Shown here: one piece after another, positions 31,279-42,114 of the stretch
How the letters are laid out: each line of letters begins with the position of its first letter
Numbering within the stretch: the first letter of the stretch is position 1
DNA from: Propionibacteriaceae bacterium
GTDB lineage: Bacteria > Actinomycetota > Actinomycetes > Propionibacteriales > Propionibacteriaceae
Direction of reading: 5' to 3'
DNA length: 64,000 nt
Assembly (NCBI GenBank): GCA_031271975.1
Contig: JAISUR010000027.1
Coordinates: 1-64,000 of the forward strand
Position numbers and translations under genes: made by a program
The notes under the pieces: model-generated
The model's database searches: none
What the model was told of the DNA's origin: nothing
The model's input: only the letters and a program-made list of their open reading frames with translations

Positions 31279-34200
31279 ATGAGAAATTGGTTGGGTCGGC
31301 GTCTACTCGCAGTGCTAGTGGCAGCATTGGCATTGCCACTTGCTCCCATTCAGAATCTGCCACAGGCACAGGCGCTTGAAGAGGGTGCTTGTTCAATTGC
31401 GCAATATACCTACCAGGCAGCATGTACGGCGAACGGCGGAACTTGGTTTACCACCAGTAGCGCGTCGAACGAGTTGCCACTGGGCACACGCATCTTCCCC
31501 GAATACGACTCCACACTGCTGGACGACACCGCCTTCGACCGCACCTACGCCATGGTGAACGGCGCCGTGAACTTCGTCCAACACCCCTTCACCTACTCCA
31601 TCTCCGGGCAGCCGAACATCATCACCACCGTCAGCGGCAACGTCACCCTGGACCCCAGCGGCACCAAAATCACCGGCAACTACTACGAACCCGTCTGGCA
31701 AGGCTGGACAGCCTGCCCCGACGGCTCCAACGTCTACGCCACCGCCTGCCCCGACGGCTCAGCGCCACGTTTCTACTACCGGGGCAACTCCATGTCAGGC
31801 CTGTTCACCCTGCCCCGCTACGACGGCATGATCTACGGCTTCGCCGGAGCCGAAACCACTGCGAACGGCACAGCCCGCGTCGATCCCACCGTCAACACCC
31901 ACAACGTCACCAACGGCTCCAACTCGCAAGTGCAGCCACTGGCCATCAACGTCGACCGGCCGGCCGGGTACAACACCGCCGCATCAGCGCTGGGGCCGAC
32001 CACCCTCGCCGACACCATGAACGGCCAAACCCAGATCGACACCTCACTGGTCGACGAGCCGATCACCGTCCTCATCACCCCGCCGGCCACCACCTCCGGA
32101 CGCTACACCACCGCCTTCTACACCCAAGACTGGATGTACTGGGGTTCCGAGGCCCGCGACACCTCGAACGCGTCGCCGGTCAAGTGGACATCGGGTTCCG
32201 GGAAGTTGTACGACCAGCTGACCGCGCCCAACGGCACCTATGAGGGCGGCGACCTGTTCCGGCCGTCCAGCAGCTACGAGGCGATGTCGTTTATCCCCAC
32301 GTGGGCGGTGGGTACCAGCGTGGATAGTGCCGGCTCTGCATACACGGCCAACCAGTCCGGTATCCCGAACTCGTTGGAGGGCGTCGACGTCCGCCTCCAG
32401 GGGGGCGGCGACCCGTTGACCAACCCGGACAACCCGGCATTCGCAGCGTCCCAACTGGTGACGGCCACACGTGGGGGCGGCACGGGGGGCGGATCCACGA
32501 CGATCGCCGCCCTGTACGGCACGGCGTCGGACAACGACGGGATGATCTGGCTGGGCGGCCTGGGCGGCAGTGCATCCAGCTACGGCACCAACGGTTACAC
32601 TTCGGCGTCGAACACCTTGAACGCGGCCTGCGCCAACACCTACTACGTGGCCGACGACGTGAAACTGCGGTTTGCCTACCCGGCGGGCAAAGAACAGGAG
32701 CCGGTCGAGCACTACTACTACCCGATCGGCGTCGACACCGACACCGGCGGGCCGCTCTACTCCAACGGCCGCAACGACGGCTCCGGCGTCTACGACTACA
32801 ACTGCGGCCTCGCGCTGTACGGCTCGGCCCAATCCGGGCAGGCGTACTCGCTCACCAAGTTCTCGCTGGACTCCACGGCGGGCGTCAACCCGTTCGCGCC
32901 CTATTTCCGGGGTGGCTCTTCATTCCTCAGCGCGTGGAACCAGCCGTTCGTGCGGACCACGGCGGCCGCCCAGCTGGGCTGGACGTATTCGCGTGCGGCG
33001 GCGGCGTCCGATTCCTCGGATCGCGCCAAAGAATCCCAGTTACACTCCGGCGACCGGTTGCCCGGCACCCAGGTCTTGTTCGCCTCCAACGGCGAGGATC
33101 CCGGCACGCTGCCGAGTTTCGCCGACACCGACACGGTCGCCACCGACGGCTACATCACCCCCGATCCGTCCCAGGCGGTGTTGGTGGATTCGAAGGGGCG
33201 CGGCCCGGCCGACCCGTACGACGATCCGGCCTACTGGTACACCGTCACCCGCGCCACCAACATCGACGCCGCCCACCCGGGGAACACCACCGTCACCGAC
33301 TACACCGGCTCCTACACCCAGTCGACCGGCAACACCGGCAACCTCCCGGTCAACAACACCGGCTTGGCCACCGGCGCCGACCAGGTGGGCAGCCCGGCCG
33401 CGACCTTCGACCAGCGCGAATATGCCCGCAGCGTCGGCACTTCGCTGTCGTCCAACTACGCCCGGACCAGCCCGCTGCTGCGCTCGGTGGGACAGCAGTT
33501 GCGGCAGACCTGCTGGACGTCGCAGGGCTCGGCCGCCGCGAACGGCTCTCTGGACAGCAACCACACCTGCACCGAGTCGAGTGCGAACGACCCGCTCGGC
33601 CAGGGCAGCGAGCGGGAATGGGTGCTCGACACCTCCGCGGAGGGCAACCACCTGCAGGACGGCTACCACGTGGCCAACCTGGGCGCCGCGCAAACCTACG
33701 ACAGCGACGGCGACGGCGTGATCACCGCCGCCGACACCGGCACCGGCCAGGTCTACCCCGCCTACACCGTGCCCTCCGACACGATTCCCACCCGGGACGG
33801 ATACGTTTTCTTGGGCTACCAGGTGAAGGCCTACGGCACGTCCTACAGCCCGTACGACTCGGCCCAGTGCTGGGCCTATGACAATTTCCGGAACGGCATC
33901 GCCGACTATGTGGATCCAATGTTTGCCACCGCGCAGGGGTTGGCCAACAGCAGCGGCTGGAATTCGACGGTGACGACCGTGTGCGACAGCGGCAGGCTGG
34001 GCTACGACTATGCCGGCAACGGCATCGCCACCGCCGTGCAGGCCTCCTACTACTACCAGCCGGTGAACACCGACGTGGCCGCCAATCCGGAATTCGGGCT
34101 GACCACCGTGTACGTCAACGGCCACCCCTACGTCGCCGGCAAGCTGGGCGACGCGGACGTTGACGGCTATGTCACGACGAACGGGTTCGAGATCGTCGAC

Positions 34201-37200
34201 ACCAACGATTTCGTGGTGGTGCAGCCCGGCGATCAGATCATCGCCGTCGGGCAGAATCTCGACTCCGCCGGCAACCCGTCCGACCCGTACCCCGACGACG
34301 GCTACGGCTACGGCGACCCGTACGCGTCCACCAACCCGTATGCCCAGGACGGCACGGTGGGCTTCGAAGCTCCGGTGTGGAACCTCGCCCTGGAACCGGT
34401 GTGGGCCAAAGCGGCCTACTACACCGACCGCACCAACCCGGACATGTACTCCGGCGGCGCCCTGAACGAGGCGCTGCCGCCCGACCTGCTGGAGAACTGC
34501 GGCGCCCCACTGGCGGCCTGCCCTGCCGGAGGGGACGCAGGCTGGTACTTCGACGACCTGCTGATCGAAGGCGGCGACTACCAGCTCCGCCAGGCCGAGG
34601 ATTCCTCCGGGGCCCAAGTCGGCGACCCGACGTTCAGGGGCTTCACCTTCGACCGTTACGAGGCCTACCTGGGTGATCACGTCGAGGGCACCAAGGACGC
34701 CGCGACCGGGCAACTCCAGCCGCCCAGCGTAGACTTCCACGCCGGCACCAACCTGGATGGGGACTACGCCCCCGGCGACCTGATCTCCGCGAACGGGCCC
34801 TGGAGTGATCTGAAGATCACTGGTATGTGGCGTTATCGGGTGCGTTACACCGATCGGATGAATACCAGCTATGACGGGGTGAATCAGGTGGCCTATGACG
34901 GGTCGAACCCGGATCGGCTCACTGGGTCGGATGCGGACGCGGCGTGGGACGACCGCAACTACTTCTATTGGGATGGTTCGGGCTATTCGCCGGCATGCAC
35001 GGTGCCGACGGATGCGCTGCCGGGCGGCGGGAATTGTGCCGCGCCGGGCGATGTGACGGGGTCTGACCAGCACGGCTACAACTCCACCGACTACAAGATT
35101 CCGGGCAACGCGCCCACGTTGGCGGATGCGACGTTCATGTATTTCAAGGTGTGGATCAACGGGGACCTGTTGACCACGGGCGGCACCTACGCGGGGGCGC
35201 CGGGCACCGGTAAGTATCTGCCTGGTGACACGATCGCCTGGGCTGACATTTTGGCCCACGGCGGCGACATCGAGTTGCGGGCGGTGTGGGAGACCTATCA
35301 GGTGGTGTTCCACGGCGTCACCAACGACGGCACCGGTTTCGTGGGCAAGGTGACCGACCAGGTCACCGGGCAGGTGGAGCACTACCAGCCGGTCAAACCC
35401 GACGACGACACCACCTGCCCGTACACCGCGGGCGATCCGGACACCCGCGCCGGTGACCGCTGCAAGGATGAGCCGGGCAGCGACGGTGAAACCTACGACC
35501 ATTCGTGGGTGAGCGACGGCGACGGGCACGACTACGTGTTCACCGGCGACTGGAGCACCGGCGGCGGCACCGTGTGGGACTTCGACACCGGCGAAGTCAC
35601 CCGCGACAACACCCGCAAGCTGTGCTTCAACCAAGCCGGCGAATATGTCGCCGCGGATGCTCTTGATGCGGACTATTGCGTGTTCCAGTTGGATTTGTAT
35701 GCCGATTTCGCTCCCGACCTGTACCGGGTGACCTTCCATCCCGAAGGCGGCGTCATCGCCAACCCGGCGGGGCTGAAGTGCGGCACGCCGCAACTCGACG
35801 CCACCTGCACCGCGACAAGCGAGTTCGGCGTGGAGTACATCGTGCCCAGCTATCTGGACCCGGTGAAGTGCTCAGATCCGCAATACACCGACCAGGCCAG
35901 CTGCACGGCCGCGGGCGCGGAGTGGATCCGGGTGTGGGAGTGCTCCGACGGGGTTTCTGGCACCGAGGCCGAGTGCCGCGCGGCATCGCCGGTGTGGACC
36001 GACACCTCCGCGTGCTCGGACGGGGTTTCCACCGACCAGGCCACGTGTGAGGCTGTGGGCCCGCCGGTGTGGACGGACACCTCGTCCTGCTCCGACAGCC
36101 AGTACACGGATGAGCAGTCCTGCACCGACGCCGGGGAATCTTGGACCGACCAGGGCGAATGCTCCGATCCGGCGTTCACCGACGCGGCCGCGTGCACCTC
36201 GGCGCCAGCCCCGGTGTGGACCGAGTCCGGCGAATGCTCCGATCCGCAATACACCGACCAGGCCACCTGCGAGGATCCGGCCAACGAAACCAGGTGGACT
36301 CCGGTGATGGTGTGCTCGGACGGCACGTCTGCCGATGAGAGCAGTTGCCTGCGCGGCGGCGGGGTTTGGCTGCCGAAGGAGTTGGAGTGGATCTCTACCT
36401 TCCTGTCCTTGGAAGACGCCTTCACCGACACGAACGGCTGGCCCGCCGATCCGACCCGGACCGGCTACTGGTTCCGCGGCTGGTACTTGGAGGACACCCT
36501 CACCACCGCCAACGACGAGACGCTGTACGACTCCGACAACGCTCATCTGGGCCACGACGACCAAAGCTACGCCGGACAGGTGGTCTGCTCCGACAAGGAC
36601 TACACCACCCAGGACGACTGCGAGGCCGCCGGGGCGAAGTGGCTGGAGGACAAGTATCTGGTCATGCGCGACTACGACTTCTATGCGAAGTGGGTCAAGA
36701 AGACGTTCGACCTGTACTACGACCTCAACACTTCCGACCCGAGTGCCGCCTATGACGCCACCAGCGATTGGGACTCGGTCGGCGACAACCTGAAGTTGGA
36801 CTTGACCACCGTCACCGCGGATGGCTACGACGAGGACCGCGAGTGGGATTCCAAGATCGCCGACGCGCCCAACTATGTGAAGATCCCCACCCGGGACCAC
36901 TACGACTTCGTTGGCTGGTCGCTGGATTCGGCCTGCTCGTCGTCCGACCCGAATCCGAACGACGACCGCTACGCCGGCCCGGTGGGCGACTTCCGGCTCC
37001 CGGACATCGACGACGGCGACGACACCAACGACCCGGACCACTTCACCATCTACGCGTGCTGGACGATCCACGTGCACGACCTCTACTACCACGAGAACGC
37101 CCCGGACGCGACAATGGGTAGCTGCGTGAACGCCGACTACTCATACCAGTACGGGGAGCGCATCGACGCGGCAGCGCACTATTCGCCGGACAACTACTCG

Positions 37201-37515
37201 TGCATCCCGACGCGCCCCGGATACGACTTCATCGGCTGGACGATGGACGAGGAAGGCCTGATCCCCGTCGGCGACAACACCATGCCCGACGAAGACGGAC
37301 ACGTCTACGCCCAGTGGCAGCCCCGCGAGGAGGACGTGGATTGCGAAGGCGACGACTGCGAGCCCTGCACCGGCCCGGACTGCGACGCCGACCGGGAAGA
37401 CCCGCCCGGGATGCCCTACACGGGCTCGGACCCGCTTATCCCGTCGCTGTACGCGCTGGTATTCCTGCTGGCCGGGGCGGTGCTGGTGAAGAAGGCCCGG
37501 GTCCGGACCGCCTGA
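31279..37515 (+). CDS. Giant exported surface protein with Cys/Trp repeats, InlB-like repeats and sortase-type C-terminus
   Basis: About 2078 residues. A signal peptide ([18 protein letters not shown]) is followed at 31384-31446 by one Cys-Trp unit ([19 protein letters not shown]). A long Tyr/Asp/Gly/Thr-rich extracellular region follows. Segments like the InlB/Listeria-Bacteroides repeat ([28 protein letters not shown]) occur mainly from 35.1 to 37.3 kb. Seven or more Cys-Trp units cluster at 35866-36370, and one more lies at about 36586-36645. The C-terminus reads MPYTG (37411-37425), a hydrophobic helix and KKARVRTA, a variant LPxTG wall-sorting signal. The ATG at 31279 is preferred over 31270 because AGGAG would touch the latter. 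The first 170 bases are AT-richer than the rest. Adhesion or surface-layer function is inferred; no ligand can be named. Confidence 0.85.
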   Translation: MRNWLGRRLLAVLVAALALPLAPIQNLPQAQALEEGACSIAQYTYQAACTANGGTWFTTSSASNELPLGTRIFPEYDSTLLDDTAFDRTYAMVNGAVNFVQHPFTYSISGQPNIITTVSGNVTLDPSGTKITGNYYEPVWQGWTACPDGSNVYATACPDGSAPRFYYRGNSMSGLFTLPRYDGMIYGFAGAETTANGTARVDPTVNTHNVTNGSNSQVQPLAINVDRPAGYNTAASALGPTTLADTMNGQTQIDTSLVDEPITVLITPPATTSGRYTTAFYTQDWMYWGSEARDTSNASPVKWTSGSGKLYDQLTAPNGTYEGGDLFRPSSSYEAMSFIPTWAVGTSVDSAGSAYTANQSGIPNSLEGVDVRLQGGGDPLTNPDNPAFAASQLVTATRGGGTGGGSTTIAALYGTASDNDGMIWLGGLGGSASSYGTNGYTSASNTLNAACANTYYVADDVKLRFAYPAGKEQEPVEHYYYPIGVDTDTGGPLYSNGRNDGSGVYDYNCGLALYGSAQSGQAYSLTKFSLDSTAGVNPFAPYFRGGSSFLSAWNQPFVRTTAAAQLGWTYSRAAAASDSSDRAKESQLHSGDRLPGTQVLFASNGEDPGTLPSFADTDTVATDGYITPDPSQAVLVDSKGRGPADPYDDPAYWYTVTRATNIDAAHPGNTTVTDYTGSYTQSTGNTGNLPVNNTGLATGADQVGSPAATFDQREYARSVGTSLSSNYARTSPLLRSVGQQLRQTCWTSQGSAAANGSLDSNHTCTESSANDPLGQGSEREWVLDTSAEGNHLQDGYHVANLGAAQTYDSDGDGVITAADTGTGQVYPAYTVPSDTIPTRDGYVFLGYQVKAYGTSYSPYDSAQCWAYDNFRNGIADYVDPMFATAQGLANSSGWNSTVTTVCDSGRLGYDYAGNGIATAVQASYYYQPVNTDVAANPEFGLTTVYVNGHPYVAGKLGDADVDGYVTTNGFEIVDTNDFVVVQPGDQIIAVGQNLDSAGNPSDPYPDDGYGYGDPYASTNPYAQDGTVGFEAPVWNLALEPVWAKAAYYTDRTNPDMYSGGALNEALPPDLLENCGAPLAACPAGGDAGWYFDDLLIEGGDYQLRQAEDSSGAQVGDPTFRGFTFDRYEAYLGDHVEGTKDAATGQLQPPSVDFHAGTNLDGDYAPGDLISANGPWSDLKITGMWRYRVRYTDRMNTSYDGVNQVAYDGSNPDRLTGSDADAAWDDRNYFYWDGSGYSPACTVPTDALPGGGNCAAPGDVTGSDQHGYNSTDYKIPGNAPTLADATFMYFKVWINGDLLTTGGTYAGAPGTGKYLPGDTIAWADILAHGGDIELRAVWETYQVVFHGVTNDGTGFVGKVTDQVTGQVEHYQPVKPDDDTTCPYTAGDPDTRAGDRCKDEPGSDGETYDHSWVSDGDGHDYVFTGDWSTGGGTVWDFDTGEVTRDNTRKLCFNQAGEYVAADALDADYCVFQLDLYADFAPDLYRVTFHPEGGVIANPAGLKCGTPQLDATCTATSEFGVEYIVPSYLDPVKCSDPQYTDQASCTAAGAEWIRVWECSDGVSGTEAECRAASPVWTDTSACSDGVSTDQATCEAVGPPVWTDTSSCSDSQYTDEQSCTDAGESWTDQGECSDPAFTDAAACTSAPAPVWTESGECSDPQYTDQATCEDPANETRWTPVMVCSDGTSADESSCLRGGGVWLPKELEWISTFLSLEDAFTDTNGWPADPTRTGYWFRGWYLEDTLTTANDETLYDSDNAHLGHDDQSYAGQVVCSDKDYTTQDDCEAAGAKWLEDKYLVMRDYDFYAKWVKKTFDLYYDLNTSDPSAAYDATSDWDSVGDNLKLDLTTVTADGYDEDREWDSKIADAPNYVKIPTRDHYDFVGWSLDSACSSSDPNPNDDRYAGPVGDFRLPDIDDGDDTNDPDHFTIYACWTIHVHDLYYHENAPDATMGSCVNADYSYQYGERIDAAAHYSPDNYSCIPTRPGYDFIGWTMDEEGLIPVGDNTMPDEDGHVYAQWQPREEDVDCEGDDCEPCTGPDCDADREDPPGMPYTGSDPLIPSLYALVFLLAGAVLVKKARVRTA
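35866..36370 (+). repeat. Tandem Cys-Trp repeats within the surface protein
   Basis: The encoded units follow C-S-D-x-x-(Y/F)-T-D-(Q/E)-x-x-C-x-x-A-(about 5)-W, such as [38 protein letters not shown] and [16 protein letters not shown]. The unit length is about 19-24 residues. Each unit has two cysteines and a tryptophan, so one internal disulfide per unit is likely. Single copies also occur near 31.4 and 36.6 kb. Confidence 0.85.
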
Positions 37516-37568
37516 TTTCCAGCGGTGGACTACACTGTTCCTTCGGCTCACGTAGGAGAGGGGGGACC

Positions 37569-38045
37569 ATGCCCAGGGCTGTCGGCAAAGCGATGGTGAC
37601 GCAGAACAAGAAGGCGTTCCACGATTACCACATCCACGACCGCTTCGAGGCGGGGCTGGTCCTGACCGGCACCGAGGTGAAGTCGCTGCGCGCCGGCAGG
37701 GCCTCGCTGGTCGACGCCTACGCAGTCGTCGACGACGGCGAAGTGTGGCTGCAAGGGGCGCACATCCCCGAATACACCCAAAGTGCATGGCGCAAGTCCC
37801 ATGAGGCCCGCCGCAAACGCAAACTGCTGCTCAACAAACGCGAGATCGCCAAGCTGTGGCGCGAATCCGAACAAGCCGGGAAGACGCTGATCCCGCTGTC
37901 GATCTACTTCCTCAACGGTTACGCCAAAGTGGAGATCGCCGTCGCCACCGGCAAACGCGACTGGGACAAACGCCAAACCATCGCCGCCCGCGACGCCGAC
38001 CGCGAAGCCCGCCGCGAGTTGGCCGCGCGCAACAGGCGATTGTGA
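37569..38045 (+). CDS. smpB: SsrA-binding protein SmpB
   Basis: A 158-residue tmRNA-binding protein for ribosome rescue. [33 protein letters not shown] and the basic C-terminal tail ([20 protein letters not shown]) are diagnostic. GGAGAGG precedes the ATG at 37569. The in-frame extension back to 37200 lies inside the surface-protein gene and is rejected. In many actinobacteria smpB follows ftsX on the same strand and tmRNA is near. Here smpB is on the opposite strand from ftsEX, three genes away, and no tmRNA follows. Confidence 0.96.
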   Translation: MPRAVGKAMVTQNKKAFHDYHIHDRFEAGLVLTGTEVKSLRAGRASLVDAYAVVDDGEVWLQGAHIPEYTQSAWRKSHEARRKRKLLLNKREIAKLWRESEQAGKTLIPLSIYFLNGYAKVEIAVATGKRDWDKRQTIAARDADREARRELAARNRRL

Positions 38046-38086
38046 GCGCTAGCGATTTGAGGACCGCTTCCTGAGCAACCCCACCT

Positions 38087-38277
38087 CGTCATCCCGGACT
38101 AGTTCCGGCAAACCCCACCCGTCATGCCGGACTCGTTCCGGTATCTTGGGACGCAGTCCCATGCACCCCGCAGGGTGCCCCTAACAGGGCACACGGACTA
38201 CGTCCGAGATCCCGGAACACCACCCCACAAAGTTCTTCGATACTTTGCGGGGACCCCGGAACGAGTCCGGGATGACG
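38087..38277. repeat. Hairpin-chain element with inserted palindromic module
   Basis: A half element (GTCATCCCGGACTAGTTCCGG) is followed from 38121 by a full chain, which includes the hairpins TGGGACGCAGTCCCA, GCACCCCGCAGGGTGC and GTGCCCCTAACAGGGCAC. The last hairpin (ATCCCGGA...TCCGGGAT) is duplicated around the module CCCCACAAAGTTCTTCGATACTTTGCGGGG. It fills the gap between the convergent smpB and xthA genes. Confidence 0.87.
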
Positions 38278-38287
38278 AGGTGGGTTG

Positions 38288-39100
38288 TCAGGGCGACGGC
38301 GTGAGTCCGTACTCCACCCAAACTGGTGCGTGGTCGGAAATCCGCGCGGCATACGAGGCGTCGCGGTCGGTCCCGCCCGCGATTGCCTGGGCGGCCAGCA
38401 CGGGCGTGGCTAACTGGTAGTCGATGCGCCAACCGGCGTCGTTGTCGAAAGCCTTGCCGCGCCAACTCCACCAGGAATAGGGCCCGGGCTGCTCCGGATG
38501 CAGGGCTCGCACCACGTCGATGACGGTGCCGGGCGCGAGCAGGGCCGTGAACCAGTCACGCTCTTCGGGCAAGAAGCCGGACGCCTTCTGGTTGGCCTTC
38601 CAGTTCTTCAGGTCGGCGTTGGTGTTGGCGATGTTGAAGTCGCCCATCACCAGAAACTCCCGGCCGTGCCCGGCAGCGGCCGCGGCGGCCTTGGGCAGGT
38701 AACCGGCGAATGCAGCCATAAAGTCCATCTTCCGGTCATAGCGCTGCTTGGCGGCATCGCCCAACTCGGGCGCGTCGCCTTTGGGCAGATATAGCGATGC
38801 GACCGTCACTCCGGGCAGGTCCACCTCTATGTAGCGGCCTTCGCCGTCCGAGTCATGCCCGAAGCCGCGCCGCACGGCCGCGGGCGGCTTCCGGGTGGCC
38901 AGCGCCACACCGTTGCGACCGGGCAAATTCCCCTGATGGTACGACAGATGGTAGCCGCCGAAAACGTCCGGGATTTCAGCTTCGGGGCAGCGCATTTCCT
39001 GAACGCCGAGAATGTCGGGGTTGCGCCTGGCCAGCCATTCCGGAAATCCGCGTCTCGCGGCGGCGCGGATGCCGTTGGCGTTGAGCGAGGCGACCAGCAT
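38288..39100 (-). CDS. xthA: Exodeoxyribonuclease III
   Basis: A 270-residue endonuclease/exonuclease/phosphatase-fold enzyme acting at abasic sites and 3' blocked ends. The active site is intact: the Asn of LNANGI, the Glu of GVQEMRC, the Asp-Phe-Asn of MGDFNIANT, the Asp of WRIDYQL and the Asp-His of ISDHAPVW. The ATG at 39100 overlaps the yajQ stop by one base (TGATG); the TTG one codon upstream is less likely. It is probably coexpressed with yajQ. Confidence 0.93.
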   Translation of the reverse strand: MLVASLNANGIRAAARRGFPEWLARRNPDILGVQEMRCPEAEIPDVFGGYHLSYHQGNLPGRNGVALATRKPPAAVRRGFGHDSDGEGRYIEVDLPGVTVASLYLPKGDAPELGDAAKQRYDRKMDFMAAFAGYLPKAAAAAAGHGREFLVMGDFNIANTNADLKNWKANQKASGFLPEERDWFTALLAPGTVIDVVRALHPEQPGPYSWWSWRGKAFDNDAGWRIDYQLATPVLAAQAIAGGTDRDASYAARISDHAPVWVEYGLTPSP

Positions 39101-39591
39101 CAACGGTAGTTCGCAAACTGCACGGCGAACTCGTATTCGGCCTCGCGGACGAGCTTCTGGACCGCCTGCAAGTCGTCGCGCTTCTTGGAGAAGACCCGCA
39201 ATTCGTCACCTTGGATCTGGGCGCGCACGCCCTTGGGGCCCTCGTCGCGGATCAGCTTGGCGATCTTGCGCGCGTTGTCCGCCGAGATGCCCGAATCCAG
39301 GCTGGCCACGATGTGCCACGTCTTGCCGGACAGTTTCGGATCCGAGGCGTTCAGCGACTTGATGTCCACCTTGCGCCGCACCAACATCGTCTTGAACACG
39401 TCCAGGATCGCCTTCACGCGCTCCTCGCCGTTGGCCTCCATCGCGATTGCTTCCCCGGACCACTTGATCGACGCGTCGGTCCCCTTGAAGTCAAACCGGT
39501 TGCGCACCTCTTTGGCGGCCATGTTGAGCGCGTTGTCAACCTCTTGGCGGTCAACCTTGTTGACAATGTCGAAAGAGCTTTCCCCAGCCAT
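39100..39591 (-). CDS. yajQ: YajQ family nucleotide-binding protein
   Basis: A 163-residue protein of the UPF0234/DUF520 family with two ferredoxin-like domains. [20 protein letters not shown] is the conserved N-terminus and [20 protein letters not shown] the C-terminal motif. Some members bind cyclic di-GMP; the actinobacterial role is not known. It has an ATG start and overlaps xthA by one base. Confidence 0.93.
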   Translation of the reverse strand: MAGESSFDIVNKVDRQEVDNALNMAAKEVRNRFDFKGTDASIKWSGEAIAMEANGEERVKAILDVFKTMLVRRKVDIKSLNASDPKLSGKTWHIVASLDSGISADNARKIAKLIRDEGPKGVRAQIQGDELRVFSKKRDDLQAVQKLVREAEYEFAVQFANYR

Positions 39592-39954
39592 GGAGCCATC
39601 GTAGCGTCCCAGGCGGCCGGTACGGGTGCCCTGTCGGGCACCACGGACTGCGGAAACGCACTATCCGTCATGCCGGGCTTGTTCCGGCATCTTGGGACGA
39701 AGTCCCATGCGCGCCGCAGGCGTGCCCCTAACAGGGCACACGGACTGCGTCCGAGATCCCGGAACAAGTCCGGGATGACAGGCTGGGAGGCCGTGTAAAC
39801 ATGGGCCCCCGCAAAGCACCGCAGCGCAGCGAGGACACGCACTATCCGTCATGCCGGGCTTGTTCCGGCATCTTGGGACGAAGTCCCATGCGCGCCGCAG
39901 GCGTGCCCCTAACAGGGCACACGGACTCCCGGAACAAGTCCGGGATGACAGGCT
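39592..39954. repeat. Two near-identical hairpin-chain elements plus module fragment
   Basis: After a short hairpin (GGTGCCCTGTCGGGCACC, about 39624-39641), copy 1 runs 39657-39784 and copy 2 runs 39838-39954. They are identical apart from an 11-base deletion (GCGTCCGAGAT) in copy 2. Between them, 39804-39838 is half of the long-loop palindromic module. Copy 2 ends on the base before the M23 stop codon. This 360-base gap holds no gene. Confidence 0.9.
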
Positions 39955-41187
39955 TTACAAGAATTGCATCGGGTTGACCCGGGCGCCGCCGTAGTAGATC
40001 TGCAGGTGCAGGTGGCAGCCGGTGGACAGGCCGGTGGTGCCGACGTAGCCGACCACTTGGCCCTGCTTGACCCAATCCCCAGCCTTCACGATGATCTTCG
40101 ACTGGTGGGCGTAGCCGGACGAGATGGACTTGCCCTTGTACGTGCCGTAGCTGATGATCGTGTAGTTGCCCAAGCCGTTGGATTTCTTCGTCGGAATGGT
40201 CTGCGTCACTTTGCCGTCCGCCATGGCATACAGCGGGGCGCCGCACTTCGCGCCGAAGTCCTGGCCCCAGTGCATCCGCCAGTAGTGCAGGATCGGGTGG
40301 TACCGCATGCCGAACGGCGAGCCGGGCTTCGCATTCACCGGGTAGATGAACCCGGCCGGGCTGAGCTTGGCGGTGTCGTTGGCGGCCGCGGCGATCTGGC
40401 GCATGATCTCGGCCTCTTTGTCCTGGAGCTTCTTGTACTCCTTCTTGGACTGCTCCAACTCCGATTCGGCGGCCTTCTTCGCTTTCTTGTTCGCGGCGAC
40501 CAACGCGGCCACGGCGGCGGCTTGGTCCTCGGCCTGCTTGGTCAGCGTGGCGATCTTGGACACCTGCGCCTTGGCCGCCTTGTTCTTGGCGGCAACCTCG
40601 GCCTCGGCCTTGGCCTGCGCATCTTCAGCCGCGTCGCTGGTGGCCTCAAGCAGCTTCAACCGGTCCAGCTCGGACTGCGTGGTGTGGAAAATCGTGGACG
40701 ACCACTGCAACTGGTTCGCGATGTCCGACGCTTCCGCGTCTTGCAGGATCATCGAGTATCCGATCAGGTCGTTGTGCCCGCGGAACTCGGCGCGCGCCAC
40801 GACGGTGATCAGCTCGCGCTGGCGGTCCACCTCGGCGGACGCCGCGGCGGCCTGCTGCTTGGCGACTTCCAACGCGGCCTGCGCCTTCTCCAACTCGACC
40901 TGGATCTTCGCCTGTTCGGCCTTCGCGTCAGCCAACTGCGCCTGCAACTTGGCCAGCTTGGATTGCGCGGTCTTCAGGCTGGCTTGCGAAGCCTGCAGCG
41001 CGGCGGTGGCCTTCTTGACCTCCGTTTGGCCGCTGGCGACGTCCTTCTTGGCTTGCACCAGCTCGGCTTTTACCTTCTTGGCCTGGTCTTCCAGATCATC
41101 GGCGTTCGCCACCGCGGGCAGCCCCGACAGCAACATGCCAAAGGCGAGCAAACTAGCCGCGAAACGCAGCACCCCCCGTGCTCTCAC
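39955..41187 (-). CDS. Secreted M23 peptidoglycan hydrolase with coiled coil (EnvC/PcsB-like)
   Basis: A 410-residue exported protein. There is a signal peptide of about 29 residues (ending AVANA), then a long Ala/Lys/Gln/Glu coiled coil from about 30 to 280, and a LytM/M23 domain at the C-terminus. The zinc ligands are intact: the HxxxD in MHWGQDFGAKC and the HxH in TGCHLHLQIYY. It lies 15 bases after ftsX on the same strand. Its architecture matches proteins opened by FtsEX to cut septal peptidoglycan. The usual actinobacterial partner RipC has an NlpC/P60 domain instead, so this is a different hydrolase class in the same position. Confidence 0.9.
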   Translation of the reverse strand: MRARGVLRFAASLLAFGMLLSGLPAVANADDLEDQAKKVKAELVQAKKDVASGQTEVKKATAALQASQASLKTAQSKLAKLQAQLADAKAEQAKIQVELEKAQAALEVAKQQAAAASAEVDRQRELITVVARAEFRGHNDLIGYSMILQDAEASDIANQLQWSSTIFHTTQSELDRLKLLEATSDAAEDAQAKAEAEVAAKNKAAKAQVSKIATLTKQAEDQAAAVAALVAANKKAKKAAESELEQSKKEYKKLQDKEAEIMRQIAAAANDTAKLSPAGFIYPVNAKPGSPFGMRYHPILHYWRMHWGQDFGAKCGAPLYAMADGKVTQTIPTKKSNGLGNYTIISYGTYKGKSISSGYAHQSKIIVKAGDWVKQGQVVGYVGTTGLSTGCHLHLQIYYGGARVNPMQFL

Positions 41188-41202
41188 CTTTTCTCTCCTT
41201 AT

Positions 41203-42102
41203 TCATACTCGGAGGAATCTCCGGGTGGCCACCAGCGTCGGCACGATGGACAGCACCACTGCTACCAACCCTAGAACCACCCCAGCCGAGAGCACATGCG
41301 AATAGTCGATCCACTCGCCTGGAATCTCAACCTTGGCTTTATCCTGAATAACAAACTTCTCCAGCGCCATGAGCGTGCCGAAAGCCAGCCCCGCGCCAAG
41401 CGCGGCCGCGATCAGCGACTCCAACAGGAATGGCAACATGATGTACCAGTTGGACGCGCCGACCAAGCGCATAATGCCCAACTCGCGGCGTCTGTTGAAC
41501 GCCGCCATCCGGATCGTGTTGCCGATCTGCAACGCCGCGGCCAGCAACAACACCACGGAAGCCGAAATCGTCCCCCAGCGGGCCATGTTCAGCCAACTGA
41601 AGATGTCCTCCAGATACTTGCGCAAGTCCTGCACGGCCTCCACGCCTTTCTGGTTCGCCATGGCGGAATAGACCCCGCTGAACTCCTCCGGGTTCTTCAG
41701 TTTCACCCGGAACGAGTCCTGCATGTCGTCGACTGTCATGGTGGCCAGGATCGGCTGGTCCGCGTAGAACTTGCGGAAGTCCTCGAACATGTCCGCCTTG
41801 GATTCGTACATGACTTCGGCGACTTCCGGATTGGCCTCCAGCTTGGCCTTGATCTCGGCCTTTTCCGCATCCGTGGCGTCCTCGCCTTGGGTGCAGTTGG
41901 TCGCCGATGACGTCTTCACGCACAAGAACACCGAAATCTCGATCTTGTCGTACCACTTGCCCTTGGTCAGGTCCACTTGCTCCGCCGCCAGCAAACCGAC
42001 GCCGAACAGCGCCAGCGAAACCCACATCGTCATGATTACGGCCACAGTCATGGTGGCGTTGCGCCGGATACCCGACCAAGCCTCACGGAAAATGTGCCTC
42101 AT
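41203..42102 (-). CDS. ftsX: Cell division ABC transporter permease FtsX
   Basis: A 299-residue membrane protein with four helices and a large outer loop after the first. The N-terminus REAWSGIRRNATMTVAVIMT is typical, and the C-terminal half has FtsX-family helices (RRELGIMRLVGASNWYI). The outer loop holds two cysteines (FLCVKTSSATNCTQ), which may form a disulfide. It is 12 bases after ftsE and transmits ATP-driven changes to the M23 hydrolase outside. Confidence 0.95.
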   Translation of the reverse strand: MRHIFREAWSGIRRNATMTVAVIMTMWVSLALFGVGLLAAEQVDLTKGKWYDKIEISVFLCVKTSSATNCTQGEDATDAEKAEIKAKLEANPEVAEVMYESKADMFEDFRKFYADQPILATMTVDDMQDSFRVKLKNPEEFSGVYSAMANQKGVEAVQDLRKYLEDIFSWLNMARWGTISASVVLLLAAALQIGNTIRMAAFNRRRELGIMRLVGASNWYIMLPFLLESLIAAALGAGLAFGTLMALEKFVIQDKAKVEIPGEWIDYSHVLSAGVVLGLVAVVLSIVPTLVATRRFLRV

Positions 42103-42114
42103 CCGCGCCTCCGA

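Noticed and set aside
33040-35793. A 917-residue open frame on the minus strand inside the surface-protein gene
   Set aside because: It is the antisense shadow of a high-GC gene with strong codon bias. It is rich in Val, Gly and Arg, has no domain or ribosome-binding site, and the plus-strand gene has a clear signal peptide and sorting signal.
35866-36370. Zinc-finger or EGF domain reading of the Cys-rich repeats
   Set aside because: Only two cysteines per unit, with a Trp and no His pattern, and the protein is exported; disulfide pairs fit better than metal binding or the six-Cys EGF fold.
38046-38287. tmRNA (ssrA) after smpB
   Set aside because: The gap is filled by the hairpin element. 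No acceptor-stem pair, tag-coding sequence or CCA-end T-loop sequence of tmRNA was found here or elsewhere in the window.
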